DNA of 64,000 bases from an uncultured Raoultella sp. (GCA_900759445.1 CAAEVH010000055.1:62001-126000); one strand, 5' to 3'; positions 39,627 through 49,483 are shown, numbered from the stretch's first letter. The notes: a model not told the origin generated them from the sequence alone. A program made the numbers and translations.

Positions 39627-39968
39627 TTATGGGGCAACGGTGCGGCCAGTGCGGCGGTCGAGGCAGCGCAGGGTGTTGGGCTCCCAGTACGCATTAATAT
39701 TTGCGCTCTGTTCGCACTTATCACGGCTATCGAAAGCAGCGTCGGTTTTGTCCCACTCTTTCTCTACACGCTTGTTGACCTTCTGGCGTAGCTGACGCGT
39801 ATCGTTCCATTGTTCCTTTTCCATTGCTGCCTGTTGACGACTTTGCGCACTGTCCCCGGATTCAATGATCAATTTACTGGTTTCAGCAAATGCGGAAGAG
39901 GTGTACACAGCCGCAGCCAGCGTCAGCATAGCCGTCAGGCACAGGCGTTTGGTCAGTGTAATATTCAT
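39627..39968 (-). CDS. ynfB: Exported UPF0482 protein YnfB
   Basis: A 113-residue exported protein with a signal peptide ending SSAFAET (about residue 28). The mature part is charged, with [37 protein letters not shown], and a C-terminal pair of Cys (DKCEQSAN...[10 protein letters not shown]). It matches E. coli YnfB in length and motifs. Function unknown. Confidence 0.92.
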   Translation of the reverse strand: MNITLTKRLCLTAMLTLAAAVYTSSAFAETSKLIIESGDSAQSRQQAAMEKEQWNDTRQLRQKVNKRVEKEWDKTDAAFDSRDKCEQSANINAYWEPNTLRCLDRRTGRTVAP

Positions 39969-40121
39969 GGTGAATTCCTTTTATGGGAAAGGGAAAAAAC
40001 AATAAAACAGGGCTAAATTCTACACTATTCTGGCTTGCGGGCATACCCACTCTGCGGTGATGGATACGCTAACGACATTCTGTCGTATCATGGTTAAACC
40101 GAAGGTAACTGAATAACATCA

Positions 40122-40448
40122 ATGCTTAAGACCACATTCCTTTTTTTCATCACTGCGTTATGCGAAATCATTGGCTGCTTTTTACCTTGGCTCTGGCTTA
40201 AGCGAGGGGCTACGGCCTGGCTGCTGATACCCGCCGGGATGTCACTGGCCTTATTCGTCTGGTTACTGACGCTGCATCCGGCAGCAAGCGGGCGTGTGTA
40301 CGCGGCCTATGGTGGAGTTTACGTGGTGACAGCTCTGCTTTGGCTACGTATTGTTGACGGCGTAAAACTTAGCCTGTACGACTGGTCAGGCGCGCTGGTG
40401 GCATTGTGCGGCATGCTGATTATTGTGGCTGGGTGGGGGCGCGCATAG
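40122..40448 (+). CDS. ynfA: UPF0060 membrane protein YnfA
   Basis: A 108-residue, four-helix inner-membrane protein related to the small multidrug resistance family. Conserved features are [16 protein letters not shown] with the Glu of SMR proteins, [17 protein letters not shown], and [14 protein letters not shown]. YnfA proteins have been linked to drug efflux in Shigella. The substrate here is unknown. Confidence 0.93.
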   Translation: MLKTTFLFFITALCEIIGCFLPWLWLKRGATAWLLIPAGMSLALFVWLLTLHPAASGRVYAAYGGVYVVTALLWLRIVDGVKLSLYDWSGALVALCGMLIIVAGWGRA

Positions 40449-40485
40449 CGCCTTTTTTGTGATCAATCAGCGTTTTTTTGATCTT

Positions 40486-40497
40486 CATACTTGTATG
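40486..40497. promoter_or_regulatory. CATAC/GTATG inverted repeat upstream of rspA
   Basis: CATAC-TT-GTATG is a perfect inverted repeat 58 bases before the rspA start. CATAC recurs before ydfI, so it is a candidate operator for the GntR regulator RspR. This is inference from recurrence. Confidence 0.45.
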
Positions 40498-40555
40498 GTA
40501 GTAGCTCAGTTGGGTAAATTTCCTGCATCACAAGAACAAATGCAAGGAATAAGAG

Positions 40556-41770
40556 ATGAAGATTGTTGGGGCTGAAGTGTTTGTCACCTGTCCGGGGCGT
40601 AATTTTGTCACGTTGAAAATTACGACAGACGATGGGATCACTGGGCTGGGAGATGCCACGTTAAACGGACGCGAGTTATCCGTAGCGTCCTATCTGAAAG
40701 ATCATGTTTGTCCGCAGCTGATTGGTCGCGATGCGCACCGAATTGAGGATATCTGGCAGTTTTTCTACAAAGGCGCGTACTGGCGTCGTGGTCCGGTCAC
40801 CATGTCGGCGATTTCCGCGGTGGATATGGCATTGTGGGACATCAAAGCGAAAGCGGCGAATATGCCGTTGTACCAGCTGCTCGGCGGTGCATCTCGTGAA
40901 GGCGTTATGGTTTACTGTCACACCACAGGCCATACCGTTGATGACGTACTCGAAGATTATGCGCGTCATAAAGAGATGGGCTTTAAAGCAATTCGCGTGC
41001 AGTGCGGCGTGCCGGGTATGAAAACCACTTACGGTATGTCTAAAGGCAAAGGACTGGCCTACGAACCCGCCACCAAAGGGCAGTGGCCAGAAGAGCAGTT
41101 ATGGTCAACGGAGAAGTACCTCGATTTCACACCAACACTGTTTGAAGCCGTGCGCGACAAGTTTGGTTTCAACGAACATCTTTTGCACGATATGCACCAC
41201 CGTCTGACGCCAATTGAAGCGGCCCGTTTCGGCAAAAGCATCGAGCAATACCGTCTGTTCTGGATGGAAGACCCAACCCCGGCTGAAAACCAGGAATGCT
41301 TCCGCCTGATCCGCCAGCATACGGTCACGCCGATTGCGGTAGGGGAAGTTTTCAACAGCATCTGGGACTGCAAACAGCTTATCGAAGAGCAATTGATCGA
41401 CTATATCCGCACCACCATCACCCATGCGGGCGGTATCACTGGCATGCGTCGAATTGCCGATTTCGCGTCGCTGTATCAGGTACGTACCGGTTCGCATGGA
41501 CCTTCCGATCTGTCTCCAGTATGCATGGCCGCCGCGTTGCACTTTGATCTGTGGGTGCCGAACTTCGGCGTACAGGAATATATGGGGTATTCCGAGCAAA
41601 TGTTGGAAGTGTTCCCGCACAACTGGACCTTTGATAACGGCTATATGCATCCTGGAGACAAACCAGGTCTTGGGATCGAGTTTGATGAAAAGCTGGCGGC
41701 GAAATATCCGTATGACCCTGCATATCTGCCTGTTGCTCGTCTGGAAGATGGCACGTTGTGGAACTGGTAA
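40556..41770 (+). CDS. rspA: D-mannonate dehydratase family protein RspA (ManD type)
   Basis: A 404-residue enolase-superfamily enzyme of the D-mannonate dehydratase family, which makes 2-keto-3-deoxy-gluconate. The MR_MLE capping domain is N-terminal. The barrel carries the metal ligands ([33 protein letters not shown]) and [34 protein letters not shown] is typical of ManD. E. coli RspA has the same length. The name comes from its starvation-sensing link. It heads a cluster with a transporter and mannonate oxidoreductase, which supports a sugar-acid role. Confidence 0.94.
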   Translation: MKIVGAEVFVTCPGRNFVTLKITTDDGITGLGDATLNGRELSVASYLKDHVCPQLIGRDAHRIEDIWQFFYKGAYWRRGPVTMSAISAVDMALWDIKAKAANMPLYQLLGGASREGVMVYCHTTGHTVDDVLEDYARHKEMGFKAIRVQCGVPGMKTTYGMSKGKGLAYEPATKGQWPEEQLWSTEKYLDFTPTLFEAVRDKFGFNEHLLHDMHHRLTPIEAARFGKSIEQYRLFWMEDPTPAENQECFRLIRQHTVTPIAVGEVFNSIWDCKQLIEEQLIDYIRTTITHAGGITGMRRIADFASLYQVRTGSHGPSDLSPVCMAAALHFDLWVPNFGVQEYMGYSEQMLEVFPHNWTFDNGYMHPGDKPGLGIEFDEKLAAKYPYDPAYLPVARLEDGTLWNW

Positions 41771-41830
41771 ATATAAATTTTACGTACGAAAGATGTTGAT
41801 TAACTCAATACCCTACAGAAGGTAAAACTT

Positions 41831-43165
41831 ATGGTTAGTTCAGTCGATATTAAAAATAACGTAGATAATAAACCCATTATTCGCAGAGTGGCTTCAGCCT
41901 CCGCAATTGGTACTGCTGCCGAATACTATGACTTCTTTGCATATGGGACAGCAGCCGTACTCTTTTTTGGTCATTTATTTTTCCCAAGTGACGATCCGTT
42001 AATTAGTACGCTGGCTGCTTTTGCAACCTATGCCGTTGGTTTCCTGGCTAGACCATTAGGAGGAATTGTCTTTGGGCATATTGGCGATAAGGTCGGGCGC
42101 AAAAAAGCACTGGTTATTACTATATTAATCGTTGGCTTAGGGACATTCTGTATTGGGTTGTTACCTACATATGAAAAAATAGGTGTATGGGCTCCAGCTT
42201 TACTTATATTTATTCGTGTATTACAGGGCTTTGGTGTTGGAGGAGAACAAGCCGGTGCAGTATTGATGACTGCTGAATATTCTGAGCCCAAACATCGTGG
42301 ATTTTTTTCGAGTTGGGTTCAAATCGGTGCCCCAGTTGGTTTTCTTCTGCCGTTAGCACTCTTTGCGTTGTTAAATGCCACACTTTCTCCAGAGGCAATG
42401 ATGGATTACGGGTGGCGTATACCGTTCCTGTTAAGTCTGTTGCTGGTTATTGTTGGGTTATTTATCCGCTTAAAAATTGATGAATCACCAGTCTTTGCTC
42501 AGATTAGGGAGACAAAAGCAGAAGAATCACGTCCATTAGTTGAAGTTATCCGTGATTTTCCGGGAATTGTCGTTAAGGGAGTATGTGCGAAGCTGATTGA
42601 GGCCTGCACATTTGCAATGTTTACAGTGATTGTCCTTGCATACGGTAAGGCAAACAATCTCGATGCAAATATCTTGATGGAGACAATGATTGTTGCGGTG
42701 ATTATAGAAATAATTGCAATACCGATGATGGGCTCGCTATGCGACAAAATTGGGCGTAAACCAGTTTATATTATCGGCGCATTGCTCCAGGTTGTTATGA
42801 TTATTCCTTTCTTCCTTGCAATCAATCAGGATAGCTTTTGGCTTACGCAAATAGTAATGATCCTGGTACTGAGCGTTGGGCATAGTATGTGTTATGCACC
42901 TCAGGCATCTTATTTCCCAGAGCTTTTCCCGACTCATATTCGTTGTAGCGGAATAGCATTAATTTGGCAGTTGGGATCGCTAATTGGTAGTGGGATTCTT
43001 GGTTTAGTAGCAGTAAAAATTCTGCAAGTAACTGGTGGACATTATTATGGACTCGCAACCTATGTGATTGTACTTGGCGTCATCTCAGTTATTGGTTTGC
43101 TGATGATGCCGGAAACTGCACCGCAAAGGCTTAAACGTGAATACCAGCAGTGGCAGAAACATTAA
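41831..43165 (+). CDS. MHS-family sugar-acid/metabolite:H+ symporter
   Basis: A 444-residue, 12-helix MFS symporter of the metabolite:H+ (shikimate/ProP-like) group. The starting region IRRVASASAIGTAAEYYDFFAYGTAAVLFF and motif A GHIGDKVGRKKALV are characteristic, as are GFGVGGEQAGAVLMTAEY and the second motif A, GSLCDKIGRKPVYIIG. Base composition is clearly more AT-rich than the flanking rspA and ydfI, suggesting separate ancestry. From its neighbours it may import mannonate or a related hexonate. E. coli K-12 has a different MHS gene, ydfJ, next to ydfI. Confidence 0.88.
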   Translation: MVSSVDIKNNVDNKPIIRRVASASAIGTAAEYYDFFAYGTAAVLFFGHLFFPSDDPLISTLAAFATYAVGFLARPLGGIVFGHIGDKVGRKKALVITILIVGLGTFCIGLLPTYEKIGVWAPALLIFIRVLQGFGVGGEQAGAVLMTAEYSEPKHRGFFSSWVQIGAPVGFLLPLALFALLNATLSPEAMMDYGWRIPFLLSLLLVIVGLFIRLKIDESPVFAQIRETKAEESRPLVEVIRDFPGIVVKGVCAKLIEACTFAMFTVIVLAYGKANNLDANILMETMIVAVIIEIIAIPMMGSLCDKIGRKPVYIIGALLQVVMIIPFFLAINQDSFWLTQIVMILVLSVGHSMCYAPQASYFPELFPTHIRCSGIALIWQLGSLIGSGILGLVAVKILQVTGGHYYGLATYVIVLGVISVIGLLMMPETAPQRLKREYQQWQKH

Positions 43166-43170
43166 TATCC

Positions 43171-43193
43171 TTTGGCGGCAATATGCCGCCAAA
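43171..43193 (+). terminator. Hairpin after the MHS transporter
   Basis: TTTGGCGGCA/TGCCGCCAAA, ten pairs with loop ATA, 6 bases after the stop and followed by TTTACCTTTTA. Probable terminator. Confidence 0.75.
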
Positions 43194-43227
43194 TTTACCT
43201 TTTATGGTACACAGCTTTAAGTGATGT

Positions 43228-43324
43228 CATACCAATCATTAAAAGCTTAATGCAAATCAAAACATACAACCATACAGGCGTTACTCTGAATCAATCCTGA
43301 TTTCATTGATAAGTAGGTCATACC
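43228..43324 (+). promoter_or_regulatory. CATAC repeats upstream of ydfI
   Basis: CATAC occurs four times before ydfI: 43228-43232, 43263-43267, 43271-43275 and 43319-43323. The middle two form a direct repeat with an 8-base period. The shared motif with the rspA upstream region suggests co-regulation, perhaps by RspR. Confidence 0.4.
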
Positions 43325-44791
43325 ATGCAAAACAAGCTCTTAACGGCAAAGGCTGCAGTTCCCGACTACGATCGTACAAAACTGGTTCCACGTATTGTTC
43401 ATCTGGGGTTTGGCGCATTTCACCGCGCACATCAGGGGGTTTACGCTGACATTCTCGCTGCGGATCACGGCAGTGACTGGGGCTATTGCGAAGTGAACCT
43501 GATTGGCGGCGAGCAGCAGATTGCCGATCTGAAACAGCAAGATAACCTGTATACCGTTGCAGAAATGTCTGCGGATGCATGGACTGCAAGAGTCGTGGGC
43601 GTGGTGAAAAATGCGCTGCATGCGCAGGTTGATGGTCTGGAAAGCGTACTGGCTGCGATGAGTGAACCGCAGGTTGCGATTGTTTCCCTGACCATTACCG
43701 AGAAAGGGTATTGCCATTCTCCGGCGACCGGTCAATTGATGTTAGACAACCCGATGATTTCCGCCGATCTACAAAATCCAAAACAGCCAAAAACTGCGCC
43801 AGGCGTTGTGGTTGAGGCGCTTGCACGCCGCAAAGCTGCGGGGTTACCCGCTTTTACCGTGATGTCCTGCGACAACATGCCGGAAAACGGTCATGTGATA
43901 CGCAATGTTGTCACCGCGTATGCCCGGGCGGTGGATGCGGAACTGGCTGCGTGGATCGAACAACATGTCACATTCCCGTCGACAATGGTTGACCGCATTG
44001 TCCCTGCAGTTACCCAGGATACGCTGGACAAAATTGAACACATTACCGGCGTACGCGACCCGGCAGGCGTGGCATGTGAACCGTTCCGTCAGTGGGTTAT
44101 TGAAGATAACTTTGTCGCTGGCCGCCCTGAATGGGAGAAGGCGGGAGCTGAGCTGGTTGCTGATGTCATTCCGTTTGAAGAGATGAAACTGCGTATGCTC
44201 AACGGCAGCCACTCTTTCCTTGCTTATCTGGGGTATCTGGCGGGATATCAGCACATTAACGATTGCATGGGCGATGAAAATTATCGCCTCGCCGCGCGCG
44301 CGCTGATGTTGCAGGAACAAGCGCCCACGTTAAAAGTGAAAGGAGTGGATCTTCCGCACTATGCCGATCTGTTAATTGAGCGCTACAGCAACCCGGCACT
44401 GCGTCATCGCACCTGGCAGATCGCGATGGACGGCAGTCAAAAACTGCCGCAGCGTATGCTGGACTCCGTTCGCTGGCTCATTGTGCACGGTAGCCACTTT
44501 GAACTGCTGGCGCTGGGCGTGGCTGGCTGGATGCGTTACGTCGGCGGTGTGGATGATCAGGGCCAGGCGATTGAAATCAGCGATCCGCTGTTACCGGTGA
44601 TTCAGAAAGCGGTGCATAGCAGTAACGAGGGCGAAGATCGTGTCCAGGCGCTGCTGGCGATCGATGCTATTTTTGGTCGTGAACTGCCGCAGGTAGAGTT
44701 GTTCAAGAATCAGGTCACACAAGCCTATCTTGCTTTACTGGCTGAAGGGGCGAAAGCAACCGTTGCGAAGTATGCTGCAAAACTGAAGTAA
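43325..44791 (+). CDS. ydfI: Mannitol dehydrogenase-family oxidoreductase YdfI (D-mannonate oxidoreductase type)
   Basis: A 488-residue polyol-specific long-chain dehydrogenase. The N-terminal Rossmann region starts [22 protein letters not shown] (NAD+ loop GFGAFHRAH). The catalytic Lys is within [24 protein letters not shown], typical of mannonate/fructuronate and mannitol dehydrogenases. Likely reaction: D-fructuronate + NADH to D-mannonate, whose product is the RspA substrate. Length fits E. coli YdfI (486). Confidence 0.93.
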   Translation: MQNKLLTAKAAVPDYDRTKLVPRIVHLGFGAFHRAHQGVYADILAADHGSDWGYCEVNLIGGEQQIADLKQQDNLYTVAEMSADAWTARVVGVVKNALHAQVDGLESVLAAMSEPQVAIVSLTITEKGYCHSPATGQLMLDNPMISADLQNPKQPKTAPGVVVEALARRKAAGLPAFTVMSCDNMPENGHVIRNVVTAYARAVDAELAAWIEQHVTFPSTMVDRIVPAVTQDTLDKIEHITGVRDPAGVACEPFRQWVIEDNFVAGRPEWEKAGAELVADVIPFEEMKLRMLNGSHSFLAYLGYLAGYQHINDCMGDENYRLAARALMLQEQAPTLKVKGVDLPHYADLLIERYSNPALRHRTWQIAMDGSQKLPQRMLDSVRWLIVHGSHFELLALGVAGWMRYVGGVDDQGQAIEISDPLLPVIQKAVHSSNEGEDRVQALLAIDAIFGRELPQVELFKNQVTQAYLALLAEGAKATVAKYAAKLK

Positions 44792-44809
44792 CGAGAACAT
44801 CATTTAAGT

Positions 44810-44840
44810 CGCCATCTGGCTATAAACGGGCCAGATGGCG
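44810..44840 (+). terminator. Hairpin after ydfI
   Basis: CGCCATCTGGC/GCCAGATGGCG, 11 pairs with a 9-base loop, followed by CATTGTTTTC. It lies between the convergent ydfI and ydfZ and may serve both. Confidence 0.65.
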
Positions 44841-44865
44841 CATTGTTTTCTGGCATTCACACCAA

Positions 44866-45069
44866 TTAGTTCATGCCCAAACGAATCAGTTCGAGGGGGG
44901 CATATTTACCTTCACACCCTTCGATTTCCACTGTTTTCCCGCGGCGAATTTGCTCAGCGGTCAGGCCATCGGTATCTATCGCTGTAATGCGGCCTGTAAG
45001 TCCGGTGTCGCTAATCATGACGCGGCTGCCAGTGGTGATTGCGTTACGGTTACGATCGTATGTTTTCAT
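44866..45069 (-). CDS. ydfZ: Small anaerobically induced protein YdfZ
   Basis: A 67-residue protein, [20 protein letters not shown] to ELIRLGMN, matching E. coli YdfZ; called a putative selenium-binding/carrying protein there. One Cys is present (EIEGCEGK). The fold resembles a small beta-barrel ([23 protein letters not shown]). The start at 45069 has GGAGAAAACACC upstream. An FNR-type site precedes it. Confidence 0.93.
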   Translation of the reverse strand: MKTYDRNRNAITTGSRVMISDTGLTGRITAIDTDGLTAEQIRRGKTVEIEGCEGKYAPLELIRLGMN

Positions 45070-45132
45070 GGTGTTTTCTCCTTTCCAACTTACCGTCAAA
45101 GCCCGTGGGCTCTAGTCCCACGTAACGGGCGC

Positions 45133-45178
45133 AATATAAATACGCTTCTCGTTAATGATTTTTTTTGTTTTCGATCAA
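45133..45178 (-). promoter_or_regulatory. FNR-type site and -10 of ydfZ
   Basis: Minus strand TTGATCGAAAACAA (45165-45178) matches TTGAT-N4-ATCAA at 9 of 10 bases. A -10 TATATT lies at 45133-45138, placing the site near -45. E. coli ydfZ is FNR-activated, which agrees. Confidence 0.75.
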
Positions 45179-45258
45179 AATCACAGCTTTTTTTATACAG
45201 ATGTGCGGGAGAGGGGAAACGCAGGAGGAACTCACCTCGGTGTGAGGTGAGCGTAATA

Positions 45259-45945
45259 TTAATCTTCGCTGAACCAGTCGCTATTTTCCTGACGGATTAG
45301 CTGAACGGACTCACCAATTTCCTGGAGATGCAGCATCATTGCGCGCTCAACGGCATCGCCATCATGTTTCTCAAGTGCGGTAAAAATATCGTGATGCTGA
45401 CGCAGCAGCATTTCAGGCGGAGAGATATGATCCAGGCTCATATAACGAACGCGGTCAATCGTGGCCTTAATATTCTCAACGGTGTCCCAGGCGAGCTGGC
45501 ACTCGGCGATTAAAGCCAGTTTCTGATGAAATTCGTCATCAAGCTGGAAGAAATCATTGATTTGTTTTCGATCAATCGCGATGCGCTGCTGATGCAGATT
45601 TTGTTCGAGCTGATAGCACTGTTTATCGGTGATCAGTGATGCGGCGCGGCGGACCACGGCACATTCAATTGCCTGGCGAACAAAACAGCCGTTCTGCACC
45701 TGCGACAGCGAAATTTTGTTTACGTAGCTGCCACGCTGCGGGCGGATCTGAATCAGACCGTTCTCTGCCAGTTTGATGAATGCTTCTCGTACCGGCTGGC
45801 GTGACACATTAAAGCGTACGGAAACCTCTTTCTCCGACAGCGGCGTACCGGGCGCAATCAGACAGTGCACGATATCACGACGAAGAATACGGTAAATCTG
45901 TTGATTTACCGGTTGTGTAGGGTTGAGCTGCGTTTCTACGGTCAT
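45259..45945 (-). CDS. rspR: GntR-family regulator RspR (YdfH)
   Basis: A 228-residue FadR-type GntR regulator. [50 protein letters not shown]; then an all-helical FCD effector domain with metal-binding His-type residues ([24 protein letters not shown]). In E. coli RspR represses rspA. It is close to rspA, the transporter and ydfI here, so it most likely controls all three. Confidence 0.95.
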   Translation of the reverse strand: MTVETQLNPTQPVNQQIYRILRRDIVHCLIAPGTPLSEKEVSVRFNVSRQPVREAFIKLAENGLIQIRPQRGSYVNKISLSQVQNGCFVRQAIECAVVRRAASLITDKQCYQLEQNLHQQRIAIDRKQINDFFQLDDEFHQKLALIAECQLAWDTVENIKATIDRVRYMSLDHISPPEMLLRQHHDIFTALEKHDGDAVERAMMLHLQEIGESVQLIRQENSDWFSED

Positions 45946-46031
45946 TCATTCTTACTTTTTAGAGAGTTAACCCGGAGATCTTATCACTTATTTCAGGCTA
46001 TCTATACCCGGCGCAAGGCCGGGCAGAGAAA

Positions 46032-46778
46032 TTAGCTCCGATGAATACTCAGTCCAGCAAAAGACTGTGTGACAGGCATCATTTCAAGGGTGTTAATGTT
46101 GACATGAGCGGGTAAGGACGCCACCCACCATACCGCTTCTGTAACATCTTGCGGGGTCAGGGCGGTGGTATTTTCGTAGGCTTTTTCAGCTTTAGCGTCA
46201 TCGCCTTTGAAACGTACGTTAGAGAATTCCGTACCGCCAACCAGACCCGGTTCAATGTCGGTAACGCGAATCGCAGTGCCGTGTAAGTCAGTACGTAAAT
46301 TCAGGCTAAACTGGCGAACAAACGCTTTGGTCGCACCGTAGACGTTCCCACCAGCGTATGGCCAACTGCCCGCGGTAGAACCGATATTGATAATATGACC
46401 GCGGTTGCGCTCAACCATGCCTGGCAGAACGGCACGGGTCATATAAACCAGACCTTTGTTGTTGGTGTCGATCATATTTTCCCAGTCTTCAACGCTGGCC
46501 TTGTGGGCTGGCTCAAGGCCCAGCGCCAGACCCGCGTTGTTGACCAGAACATCAATATCGCGCCATTCAGCGGGTAAGGCGTTCAGCATCTCTTCAATTG
46601 ATGCACGATTACGTACGTCCAGTTGCGCGGTATAGAGGCGGTCACCCAGCTCATCTTTGAGTTCCTGCAGGCGCTCCTGGCGGCGTCCGGTGGCAATAAC
46701 TTTATGCCCATTCTCAATAAAACGACGCGTAATGCACTCACCAAAACCTGCGGTTGCTCCGGTTACTAAAACGATCAT
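46032..46778 (-). CDS. ydfG: NADP-dependent 3-hydroxy acid dehydrogenase YdfG
   Basis: A 248-residue short-chain dehydrogenase that oxidises L-allo-threonine, serine and 3-hydroxypropionate-type acids; it also reduces malonic semialdehyde in pyrimidine breakdown. Cofactor loop VTGATAGFGE, Arg in TGRRQER for NADP, NNAGLALG, and catalytic Ser-Tyr-Lys in NIGSTAGSWPYAGGNVYGATKAFV. ATG at 46778 with GAGGAAC upstream matches E. coli. Confidence 0.96.
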   Translation of the reverse strand: MIVLVTGATAGFGECITRRFIENGHKVIATGRRQERLQELKDELGDRLYTAQLDVRNRASIEEMLNALPAEWRDIDVLVNNAGLALGLEPAHKASVEDWENMIDTNNKGLVYMTRAVLPGMVERNRGHIINIGSTAGSWPYAGGNVYGATKAFVRQFSLNLRTDLHGTAIRVTDIEPGLVGGTEFSNVRFKGDDAKAEKAYENTTALTPQDVTEAVWWVASLPAHVNINTLEMMPVTQSFAGLSIHRS

Positions 46779-46915
46779 CTCACTGTTCCTCAACGCTTTT
46801 TATGTAGTACTACCATAGCACGTCATTTCCGTTCAGAGCTATTCCTGCTTAACGCGATTGCGGTCGATTCCCGGGAAGTCTACTCTGGTAAACAAATCGT
46901 TTTCAGGAGTGAAAG

Positions 46916-48961
46916 ATGTCGTTAACGAATCCATTTTTACACCACAGCACATTGCCGTATCAGGCACCGCAGTTTGATCAGATCGACGTGCAGCATTATC
47001 GTCCAGCGTTTGATGAAGGTGTGCGGCAAAAACGCGCCGAGATCGACGCTATTGTGCAAAACTCACAGGTTCCTGATTTTGCTAATACGTTGCTGGCGCT
47101 TGAACAAAGCGGGGGGCTGCTCACGCGTGTGACCAGCGTTTTCTTCGCGATGACGGCGGCGCACACCAACGATGAACTACAGCGCCTTGACGAAGAGTTT
47201 TCCGCAGAGCTGGCGAACCTTGCCAATGATATTTATCTCAATGGCGCGCTTTTCGCCCGTGTCGAAGCTGTCTGGCAACGGCGTGGTACGCTAAGTCTGG
47301 ATAGCGAATCAATACGTCTGCTGGATGTTGTGTATCAGCGTTTTGTACTGGCCGGCGCCCGTCTGAACGAGACCGATAAAGCTAAACTTAAAGCGCTCAA
47401 TACGGAGTCAGCTACGCTGACCAGCCAGTTCAATCAACGGTTGCTGGCAGCAAACACGTCAGGTGCTATGGTGGTGGATGATATCCGGCATCTGGAGGGG
47501 CTGAGCACAGAAGAAATTGCCGCTGCCGCCGAAGCCGCAAGGGCGAAAGGGCTTGAAGCGCGTTGGGTTATCCCGCTATTAAACACAACACAGCAACCGG
47601 CGCTTGCGGTTTTACGTGATCGTCAGACCCGCGAAAAACTGTTCACCCGCGCATGGACGCGGGCTGAAAATGATGATGGCAACGACACGCGAGCTATTAT
47701 TCAGCGACTGGTAGCAATCCGGATGCAGCAGGCGCAACTGCTTGGTTTTGCCAATTACGCAGCCTGGAAAATTGCCGACCAGATGGCAAAAACGCCGGAA
47801 GCGGCACTGACATTTATGCGATCTATTGTTCCAGCCGCGCGGGCGCGGGCGTTGGATGAGCAGGCTGAAATCCAGAACGTTATCTTTCAAGAACACGAGT
47901 CGTTTAGCGCCGAGGCCTGGGACTGGTCGTTTTATGCCGAGCAGGTCCGTCGTGAGAAATATGACCTTGATGAGGCACAGCTCAAACCTTACTTTGCCCT
48001 GGATTCGGTGCTGAACGAGGGCGTTTTCTGGACGGCCAATCAACTCTTTGGCATCAAATTCGTTGAACGATTCGACATTCCGGTTTATCACCCGGATGTT
48101 CGGGTATGGGAAATATTCGATCATGATGGCGTAGGGTTGGCGCTATTTTACGGTGATTTCTTTGCCCGGGAATCAAAAAGCGGCGGAGCCTGGATGGGCA
48201 ATTTTGTTGAGCAATCGCTGCTTAACGAAACCAGACCGGTTATTTACAACGTCTGTAATTATCAAAAACCTGCGCAGGATCAGCCTGCATTGCTGCTGTG
48301 GGATGATGTTATTACGCTATTTCATGAATTTGGACATACATTGCACGGTCTGTTCGCCACTCAGCGTTATGCCACGCTTTCTGGGACCAACACTCCGCGT
48401 GATTTTGTCGAGTTTCCTTCACAGATCAACGAACACTGGGCGAGCCATCCTCAGGTCTTTGCCCGTTTTGCCCGACATGTTGATACCAGGGAGCAAATGC
48501 CGCAGGCATTGCGGGATAAAATGCAGCGGGCCAGTCTGTTTAACAAAGGTTACGACATGACCGAACTGCTCAGCGCGGCATTGCTGGATATGCGCTGGCA
48601 CTCTCTGGAGTTGAGCGAGTCATCTCATCCGGTCGATCAATTTGAACAGCAGGCGCTGGCGGCGGAAGGTTTGGATCTCAAGGCCGTGCCGCCGCGTTAT
48701 CGCAGCAGTTATTTTGCCCATATCTTCGGTGGCGGTTATGCCGCAGGTTATTATGCCTATCTGTGGACGCAAATGCTGGCCGATGACGGCTACCAGTGGT
48801 TCGTAGAGCAGGGCGGATTAACCCGTGAAAACGGACAAAAATTCCGCGAAGCAATTTTGTCCCGCGGAAACAGCACTGATTTAACTGAACTTTATCGCCA
48901 GTGGAGCGGGCGTGAACCGCGCATGGAACCCATGCTGGAACATCGTGGTTTGAGCGCTTAA
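46916..48961 (+). CDS. dcp: Peptidyl-dipeptidase Dcp
   Basis: A 681-residue zinc metallopeptidase of the M3 family that removes C-terminal dipeptides from oligopeptides. The zinc motif HEFGH starts at residue 470, and the third ligand Glu follows in RDFVEFPSQINEHWAS. The C-terminal YFAHIFGGGYAAGYYAYLW is the usual substrate-binding segment. No signal peptide; ribosome site CAGGAGTGAAAG. Divergent from ydfG. Confidence 0.97.
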   Translation: MSLTNPFLHHSTLPYQAPQFDQIDVQHYRPAFDEGVRQKRAEIDAIVQNSQVPDFANTLLALEQSGGLLTRVTSVFFAMTAAHTNDELQRLDEEFSAELANLANDIYLNGALFARVEAVWQRRGTLSLDSESIRLLDVVYQRFVLAGARLNETDKAKLKALNTESATLTSQFNQRLLAANTSGAMVVDDIRHLEGLSTEEIAAAAEAARAKGLEARWVIPLLNTTQQPALAVLRDRQTREKLFTRAWTRAENDDGNDTRAIIQRLVAIRMQQAQLLGFANYAAWKIADQMAKTPEAALTFMRSIVPAARARALDEQAEIQNVIFQEHESFSAEAWDWSFYAEQVRREKYDLDEAQLKPYFALDSVLNEGVFWTANQLFGIKFVERFDIPVYHPDVRVWEIFDHDGVGLALFYGDFFARESKSGGAWMGNFVEQSLLNETRPVIYNVCNYQKPAQDQPALLLWDDVITLFHEFGHTLHGLFATQRYATLSGTNTPRDFVEFPSQINEHWASHPQVFARFARHVDTREQMPQALRDKMQRASLFNKGYDMTELLSAALLDMRWHSLELSESSHPVDQFEQQALAAEGLDLKAVPPRYRSSYFAHIFGGGYAAGYYAYLWTQMLADDGYQWFVEQGGLTRENGQKFREAILSRGNSTDLTELYRQWSGREPRMEPMLEHRGLSA

Positions 48962-48982
48962 GACAGGTCAGCCAGAAAATTA

Positions 48983-49003
48983 AACCGGGCGTGGTGCCCG
49001 GTT
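48983..49003. terminator. Shared bidirectional terminator between dcp and the ynfU unit
   Basis: AACCGGGC/GCCCGGTT, eight pairs with a 5-base loop. On the minus strand it is followed by TTAATTTTC and ends the ynfU unit 2 bases after the small ORF; on the plus strand it lies 22 bases after dcp. Confidence 0.75.
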
Positions 49004-49004
49004 G

Positions 49005-49109
49005 TTAGCTGGATTTTTTCTTCAGCAAAATGAATCGTTGTTGGGTATTGATGCCTTGCATCTCATAGAGACGCTCGGGTAGGGAGTGCTGCTGGTGAAA
49101 GGTCGGCAT
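49005..49109 (-). CDS. Unrecognised 34-residue small protein downstream of ynfU
   Basis: An ORF starting at ATG 49109 encodes 34 residues: it opens MPTFHQQHSLPERLYEMQGI and ends with a basic KKKSS tail. AGGAAAACA lies directly before the ATG, a good ribosome site. It starts 18 bases after the ynfU stop and stops 2 bases before a terminator stem, so it looks like the second gene of a two-gene unit. It is hydrophilic and probably partly helical, with no membrane segment. I do not recognise a family. Confidence 0.6.
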   Translation of the reverse strand: MPTFHQQHSLPERLYEMQGINTQQRFILLKKKSS

Positions 49110-49127
49110 TGTTTTCCTGTCCTTACG

Positions 49128-49301
49128 TTACTTGACTGGTTTGCTTTGGGAAGGAAGGTAGGTATTGCCGCAGTTGGGGCAGACTAACGTTATGTTGTTT
49201 TTTATTCTCGACAGGCTGTGCATTGACTGGCGGCAGCAGTGAGGACAGGTACTTTTCACTGGTCGTAAAGTACGCATCTTAATATCTTTGAGTATCGACA
49301 T
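49128..49301 (-). CDS. ynfU: Small zinc-ribbon protein YnfU
   Basis: A 57-residue protein from ATG 49301 (AAGGA 9 bases upstream), beginning MSILKDIKMRTLRPVK. Two Cys pairs, CPHC and CPNC, about 21 residues apart, form a likely zinc ribbon. It fits the YnfU zinc-binding family in size and layout; the name is by motif and context. The frame is open 12 codons upstream. Role unknown. Confidence 0.75.
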   Translation of the reverse strand: MSILKDIKMRTLRPVKSTCPHCCRQSMHSLSRIKNNITLVCPNCGNTYLPSQSKPVK

Positions 49302-49448
49302 ATTGATTGTCCTTGTGATGGGGTGCTTACCATACACTATGAAGCAATAAATAGCTCATTTTATAACCATTGCGATGACATGGATTACTGTACCGTTTGC
49401 AAGAATCTCATTAGCGACCAACATGTCTTATAGAAGGTAGTTACGTTT

Positions 49449-49483
49449 CGTTTAACGTTCATTGGGGTTGTCGATGATAGATT
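49449..49483 (+). promoter_or_regulatory. Probable PhoP-dependent promoter of mgrR
   Basis: CGTTTA-ACGTT-CATTGG (49449-49465) has one good PhoP half-site and one weak one. It is followed at the typical 12-base distance by -10 TAGATT (49478-49483). mgrR is PhoPQ-controlled in E. coli. Confidence 0.55.
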
